In this document: piece by piece, positions 7,599 through 10,264 of the stretch
Numbering within the stretch: position 1 is the first letter of the stretch
Layout of the letters: each line of letters opens with the position of its first letter
Origin: Halanaerobium sp.
GTDB lineage: Bacteria > Bacillota > Halanaerobiia > Halanaerobiales > Halanaerobiaceae
Length of the DNA stretch: 10,264 bases
Direction of reading: 5' to 3'
Assembly: GCA_003070825.1 (NCBI GenBank)
Contig: QBLP01000069.1
Location: forward strand, 1 to 10,264
The notes under the pieces: generated by a model
The model's input: the letters and a program-made list of their open reading frames with translations, nothing else
What the model was told of the DNA's origin: nothing
The model's database searches: none
Made by a program: the position numbers and the translations under genes

Positions 7599-7630
7599 GT
7601 GATTTTTATCACTTGTACCTGGTTCAAATA
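7581..7630. repeat. Inverted repeat/hairpin B upstream of the DUF374 gene
   Basis: A perfect 23-bp inverted repeat (7581-7603 with 7608-7630) around a 4-nt TTTT loop. Its right-arm core GTACCTGGTTCAAAT (7615-7629) matches GTACCCGGTACCAAT of hairpin A (6898-6912) at 12 of 15 positions, so the two look like diverged members of one palindromic family. The element overlaps the DUF374 promoter and lies between that gene and the divergent fchA promoter. It could be an operator, a REP/MITE-like mobile palindrome, or both. Confidence 0.9.
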
Positions 7631-7650
7631 AATAATAAATAAATACACAC

Positions 7651-7679
7651 TTGTTAAATATCGCTTGATTTTATATAAT
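7651..7679 (+). promoter_or_regulatory. Sigma-A type promoter of the fchA-folD unit
   Basis: TTGTTA (7651-7656) and a perfect TATAAT (7674-7679) have a 17-bp spacer. The fchA ATG at 7748 follows an AGAGAGGGG ribosome binding site, with about 60 nt of untranslated leader. No folded riboswitch-like structure was noticed in the leader. Confidence 0.75.
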
Positions 7680-7747
7680 AAAATTAAGTCAGATTAAATT
7701 TTTAGAATATTTATAAAATCTTATTTAACTAAGAGAGGGGTTTTAGC

Positions 7748-8344
7748 ATGTATGGTCAAAAAACTATAGAAGAATTTTTAGATGACTTAAGTTCAAGTAA
7801 CTCAATTCCCGGTGGCGGCAGTGCTGCTGCTTTAAGTGGAGCACTAAATGCGGCAGTTGTCAGCTTTATTGCCAACCTGACAATCGGTAAGAAAAAATAT
7901 AAGGAAGTTGAGGCAGAAGCTAAGGAAATTTTAGCCGAAAGTGAAGAGTTAAAAAAAGAAATGCTATTAATGATCGATCAGGATAGTAAAATTTTATCAA
8001 ATATTTTAGACAGCTACAAGGCTGGAAATCAAGATAAAGTTCAGTCTGTCTGTCAGGATGCAGTTGAATTTTCGATGGATATGACTAAAAAAGCAGTTAG
8101 ACTAATGAGACTCAGCCTGGAAATTAGTGAAATTGGTAATAGAATGCTGGCCAGTGATTTCGAAGTGGCAGCCTACATAGGAGATGCTGCAGTTGGAAGT
8201 GCAATTGCCAATGTTAAAATTAATCTTAAAAGCCTGGATAATGAGGAATATAAAGAAAATATAAAAAAAGAATATCTTAAATTAAAAGAAGAAAGTTCCC
8301 GACTCAAAGAAGAAATTATTGAACTGCTCTTATTAAAGAAGTAA
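7748..8344 (+). CDS. fchA: Methenyltetrahydrofolate cyclohydrolase (formiminotransferase-cyclodeaminase C-terminal family)
   Basis: 198 residues, the usual length of stand-alone FchA. The family (FTCD_C) interconverts 5,10-methenyl-THF and 10-formyl-THF in anaerobes and acetogens, or removes ammonia from formimino-THF. Family blocks are IPGGGSAAALSGAL (20-33), MIDQDSKILSNIL (75-87), and NRMLASDFEVAAYIGDAAVGSAIANVKINL (131-160, with conserved N131, S136, D137 and the Ala-rich NVxxNL end). The C-terminal helix is Lys/Glu-rich and ends LLLLKK. It is cytoplasmic. The ATG at 7748 is well supported by AGAGAGGGG. The stop codon (TAA 8342-8344) lies inside the folD frame, which is shifted by -1. The folD linkage favours cyclohydrolase over cyclodeaminase. 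No glutamate formiminotransferase domain and no hut gene is present in the window. Confidence 0.9.
   Translation: MYGQKTIEEFLDDLSSSNSIPGGGSAAALSGALNAAVVSFIANLTIGKKKYKEVEAEAKEILAESEELKKEMLLMIDQDSKILSNILDSYKAGNQDKVQSVCQDAVEFSMDMTKKAVRLMRLSLEISEIGNRMLASDFEVAAYIGDAAVGSAIANVKINLKSLDNEEYKENIKKEYLKLKEESSRLKEEIIELLLLKK
8335..8338 (+). other. Candidate -1 frameshift (recoding) site or frameshift lesion between fchA and folD
   Basis: The last sense codons of fchA are TTA AAG AAG before TAA. A_AAG at 8335-8338 is a tetranucleotide on which tRNA-Lys can slip back by one base, as in some IS3-family -1 frameshifts. A slip there continues as K-EVKELK directly into the FolD domain and would give a fusion of about 457 residues. 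No strong stimulator is evident: a purine-rich run at 8306-8315 lies about 20 nt upstream, and a small AGGAGC/GCTCCT palindrome (8364-8376) lies about 26 nt downstream, both further away than usual. Confidence 0.35.
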
Positions 8345-9120
8345 AGGAACTAAAAGCTGAAACAGGAGCTGCTCCTCACCTAATTGTTCTGCAGTATGGT
8401 GAAGACGCTGCCAGTAAAGCCTATGCAGGTAGAATAGAAAAAAATTGTGAAGCGATAGGGATTGAATTTGAATATCAGCAGTTTATTGATCAACCAGAAA
8501 AATTTAAAGCCCGTCTTAAAAAAGCAAATGAAGATGATCAGATAACTTCAATTATGGTTCAGCAGCCCCTTCCCGCTGAATTAAAGGACAGCCTGGAAAT
8601 GATAAATCCTCAAAAAGATATAGAAGGTATCACATCTGCTTCTTTAGGCAAACTTTTTGTTGGCTTAGAAACTCTAAATCCAGCTACAGCTGAAGCCTGT
8701 ATGGAGATCTTAGATTACTACGATATTCCAATTAAAGGTCAGCGGGCTGTAGTTGTCGGCAGAAGTAATATTGTCGGTAAACCGGTCTCAATTTTATTAC
8801 AGCAAAAACACGCTACTGTAACAATGTGTCATTCCCGCACTAGAGATTTAGAATGGGAGCTAAAAAATGCTGACATTGTAGTAGCTGCAGTTGGTAGAGC
8901 AGAGATGATAAAAGGAGAAATGTTAAATAAAGACTCTATAGTCATCGATGTCGGCACCAATTTTATCGAAGGAAAACTACTTGGTGATGTTGATTACGAT
9001 TCAGCCGCAGAAAAGGTGAAAGCAATAACTCCTGTACCAGGTGGAGTGGGAACAGTTACCAATCAGGTTTTAATGCGCAATATTGTTAAATCATTTAAAA
9101 ATCTGAATCAGATTAAATAA
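8335..9120 (+). CDS. folD: FolD-like methylenetetrahydrofolate dehydrogenase; no canonical start, degenerate cyclohydrolase site
   Basis: The frame is open from a TGA at 8320-8322 to TAA at 9118-9120, and its conserved content begins at EVKELKAETGAAPHLIVLQYG (from 8338). There is no ATG, GTG or TTG before the internal ATG at 8554. A start at 8554 would delete the substrate-site helix, so it is unlikely to be the true one. Against E. coli FolD about the first 20 residues (MxAxIIDGK region) are missing. The folate site keeps the Tyr in SKAYAGRIEK and the Gln of MVQQPLP. The essential Lys (E. coli K54, human K56) is Ile, and the Asp of KDVDG is Glu (KDIEG). The NAD(P)-binding half is intact: VVVGRSNIVGKPVS, CHSRT, VVAAVGRAEMIKG, VIDVGTN, TPVPGGVGT, with Thr for the usual Pro. 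Best reading: a dehydrogenase-only FolD paired or fused with FchA. A broken gene is the alternative. Confidence 0.75.
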   Translation, partial: KEVKELKAETGAAPHLIVLQYGEDAASKAYAGRIEKNCEAIGIEFEYQQFIDQPEKFKARLKKANEDDQITSIMVQQPLPAELKDSLEMINPQKDIEGITSASLGKLFVGLETLNPATAEACMEILDYYDIPIKGQRAVVVGRSNIVGKPVSILLQQKHATVTMCHSRTRDLEWELKNADIVVAAVGRAEMIKGEMLNKDSIVIDVGTNFIEGKLLGDVDYDSAAEKVKAITPVPGGVGTVTNQVLMRNIVKSFKNLNQIK

Positions 9121-9138
9121 TATTTGAATATAATCTTT

Positions 9139-9176
9139 AAAGGCCCTGCTTAAAAATTCAGCAGGGCCTTTTATTC
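9139..9176 (+). terminator. Rho-independent terminator after folD
   Basis: A perfect 12-bp stem (9139-9150 with 9160-9171), GC-rich in its core AGGCCCTGCT, with a 9-nt loop and followed by TTTTATTCT. It starts 18 bp after the folD stop codon. rbsB converges on it, and the same stem could end rbsB transcripts, although the minus-strand T-run is weaker. Confidence 0.92.
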
Positions 9177-9260
9177 TGTCCGGTAAATTTACTGCTTCAT
9201 GTCCATTGAACTAATACCAGACAGTTAGAAATTATAATTAATTATATTCCGTTTTTATCT

Positions 9261-10151
9261 TTACTCAGTGATTAACTCTAAAGGTACTGGAGTATATTCG
9301 TCAACTTCTTCTCCATTTGCTACCTTAATTGCTGTTTCTACAGCCATTTCACCCATTAATCCTGGTTTTTGAGCAACAGTTGCTGCCATCTTACCTTCTT
9401 TTACAGCTTCTCTTGCATCATCAACAGCGTCAAAACCAACAATCATAATCTCATCCGAACGACCAGCTGCTGCAATAGCTTCCATTGCACCTAAAGCCAT
9501 GTTGTCATTGTGAGCAAATACAGCGTCGATTTCTGGATTACCCTGGAGAATATTTTCCATAACAGTCATACCTTCTGCCCGGTCAAAACCGGCAGGCTGT
9601 CTGGCGATAACTTCCATACCTGGATACTTATCCATTGCCTGGTTAAATCCTTTACCTCTATCTCTAGCAGCAGAGGTTCCTGGAATACCCTGAAGTTCTA
9701 CAACTTTACCTTCTTTGCCCAACTGTTCAGCTATAAATTCTCCAGCCATTTCTCCACCAGCAACGTTATCAGAAGCAATATGGCTTGTAACTTCAATACC
9801 TTCAGCTGCCCGGTCAACTGTGATTACAGGTACTCCTGCATCTTTAGCAGCTGTAATTGCAGAAACTACAGCATTTCCATCAACAGGGTTTACAATTAGA
9901 ACATCAATCTGTTTAATCAATAAGTCTTCAACACTGCTCAACTGAGCTGCAGCATCATTCTGCGCGTCAACTGTTAAAATTTCTACACCCATCTCTTCTG
10001 CCATAGCTTCAGCACCATCTTTTAGGTCAACAAAGAATGGATTATTTAGAGTCGAAATAGCCAGGCCAAGCTTAATATCCTGAGCTGCAGCACCTGCAGA
10101 AAGTCCTACCACCAACATTAAAGATAAAGCTAATACAATAATTTTTCTCAT
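9261..10151 (-). CDS. rbsB: Ribose ABC transporter substrate-binding protein
   Basis: 296 residues, closely following E. coli RbsB along its length. The periplasmic protein delivers ribose to the RbsAC permease. Ribose-contacting residues of the E. coli protein are present: STLNNPFF (Asn and the Phe pair), VDRAAE (Asp-Arg), TSAARDRGKGF (Arg), PAGFDR (Phe), FAHNDNMALG (Asn), VGFDAV (Asp) and TVAQKPG (Gln). The signal peptide is MRKIIVLALSLMLVVGLSAGAAAQ with an AxA-type signal peptidase I site and no lipobox Cys, so it is secreted freely and not as a lipoprotein. ATG 10151 follows AGGAGG at 9-nt spacing; the 17 codons upstream in the same frame contain this site and are rejected. No rbsA or rbsC is in the window; they could lie beyond the right edge. 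Ribose is the best guess, and a related pentose or autoinducer-2 is possible. Confidence 0.95.
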   Translation of the reverse strand: MRKIIVLALSLMLVVGLSAGAAAQDIKLGLAISTLNNPFFVDLKDGAEAMAEEMGVEILTVDAQNDAAAQLSSVEDLLIKQIDVLIVNPVDGNAVVSAITAAKDAGVPVITVDRAAEGIEVTSHIASDNVAGGEMAGEFIAEQLGKEGKVVELQGIPGTSAARDRGKGFNQAMDKYPGMEVIARQPAGFDRAEGMTVMENILQGNPEIDAVFAHNDNMALGAMEAIAAAGRSDEIMIVGFDAVDDAREAVKEGKMAATVAQKPGLMGEMAVETAIKVANGEEVDEYTPVPLELITE

Positions 10152-10173
10152 TTTTTTATTCCTCCTCACTAGC

Positions 10174-10202
10174 ATTGCATAAAAATATTTAAGCATTGTC
10201 AA
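10174..10202 (-). promoter_or_regulatory. Possible rbsB promoter
   Basis: On the minus strand a perfect TTGACA (10197-10202) stands 17 bp from TGCAAT (10174-10179), which matches the -10 consensus at 4 of 6 positions. It would give a leader of about 15-20 nt carrying AGGAGG. A separate promoter would let rbsB be expressed on its own, but the weak -10 box keeps confidence low. The remaining upstream bases to the window edge hold only an 8-bp palindrome, GAATATTC (10235-10242), of uncertain meaning. Confidence 0.45.
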
Positions 10203-10264
10203 ATTTAAGTTATTGAGAACATATACTATCTACAGAATATTCAGTCACTACCTTATCCTTTTTT

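Noticed and set aside
7680..7747. Possible tetrahydrofolate riboswitch in the fchA leader
   Set aside because: The leader is about 60 nt, AT-rich and shows no stable paired structure or recognisable riboswitch core.
8364..8376. AGGAGC/GCTCCT palindrome as a frameshift-stimulating hairpin or as a folD ribosome binding site
   Set aside because: It begins about 26 nt after the slip site, too far for a standard stimulator, and no in-frame start codon follows it at Shine-Dalgarno distance.
8554..9120. folD beginning at the internal ATG 8554 as a complete 188-residue protein
   Set aside because: About 77 upstream codons in the same frame carry clear FolD sequence, and an 8554 start would remove the substrate-binding tyrosine and the first part of the fold.
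9176..9224. Imperfect inverted repeat CTGTCCGG...CCAGACAG downstream of rbsB
   Set aside because: It has only 8 pairs including one G-U around a loop of more than 30 nt and no T-tract, so it is too weak to name.
9510..9945. Plus-strand open frames opposite rbsB
   Set aside because: They are Ser/Thr/Asn-rich shadows of the rbsB coding strand with no domain signal.
10152..10202. N-terminal extension of RbsB to ATG 10202
   Set aside because: It would put a charged stretch in front of a complete signal peptide and would translate through the AGGAGG site that serves ATG 10151.

Overview
The window looks like a low-GC, anaerobic, Gram-negative-type Firmicute, most probably of the Halanaerobiales (inference). 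The grounds are AT-rich DNA with strong GGAGG-type ribosome binding sites, acid-rich proteins, an FchA/FolD pair typical of anaerobic folate C1 metabolism, and a ribose-binding protein whose signal peptide has no lipobox cysteine. The last point suggests a true periplasm, so an outer membrane. The first 19 bases are the Tn5/Nextera mosaic end, so the left edge is a contig end carrying residual adapter.

Layout. On the minus strand, read right to left from about 5.9 kb to the left edge, four co-directional genes are separated by 59-83 bp: a DUF2254 membrane protein, a DJ-1/PfpI family protein, a P-type cation ATPase and a MocR-like GntR regulator cut by the contig end. From 6.0 kb an aldo/keto reductase runs on the plus strand from a near-consensus promoter that contains a Fur/PerR-like palindrome. 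At 6.9-7.6 kb a DUF374 lysophospholipid-acyltransferase-like gene on the minus strand is bracketed by two long hairpins that share a related core sequence. At 7.7-9.1 kb fchA and folD run on the plus strand and end in a strong terminator. At 9.26-10.15 kb rbsB, the ribose-binding protein gene, converges on that terminator.

Most notable region: the fchA-folD junction. The folD reading frame has no ATG, GTG or TTG upstream of its conserved N-terminal region. It lies -1 relative to fchA and overlaps its end at an A_AAG tetranucleotide, just before the fchA stop codon. The FolD domain lacks about the first 20 residues of the family. It also has isoleucine where the essential cyclohydrolase lysine belongs and glutamate in place of a conserved active-site aspartate. 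The simplest reading is a linked (possibly fused or recoded) pair in which FchA supplies methenyl-THF cyclohydrolase and FolD acts only as methylene-THF dehydrogenase. A frameshift mutation or an assembly error at the junction cannot be excluded from the sequence alone.

Other genes: the ATPase, DJ-1 protein, DUF2254 protein and aldo/keto reductase suggest ion and stress homeostasis, but no substrate can be fixed. No rRNA, tRNA, CRISPR array, insertion sequence or prophage gene was seen.
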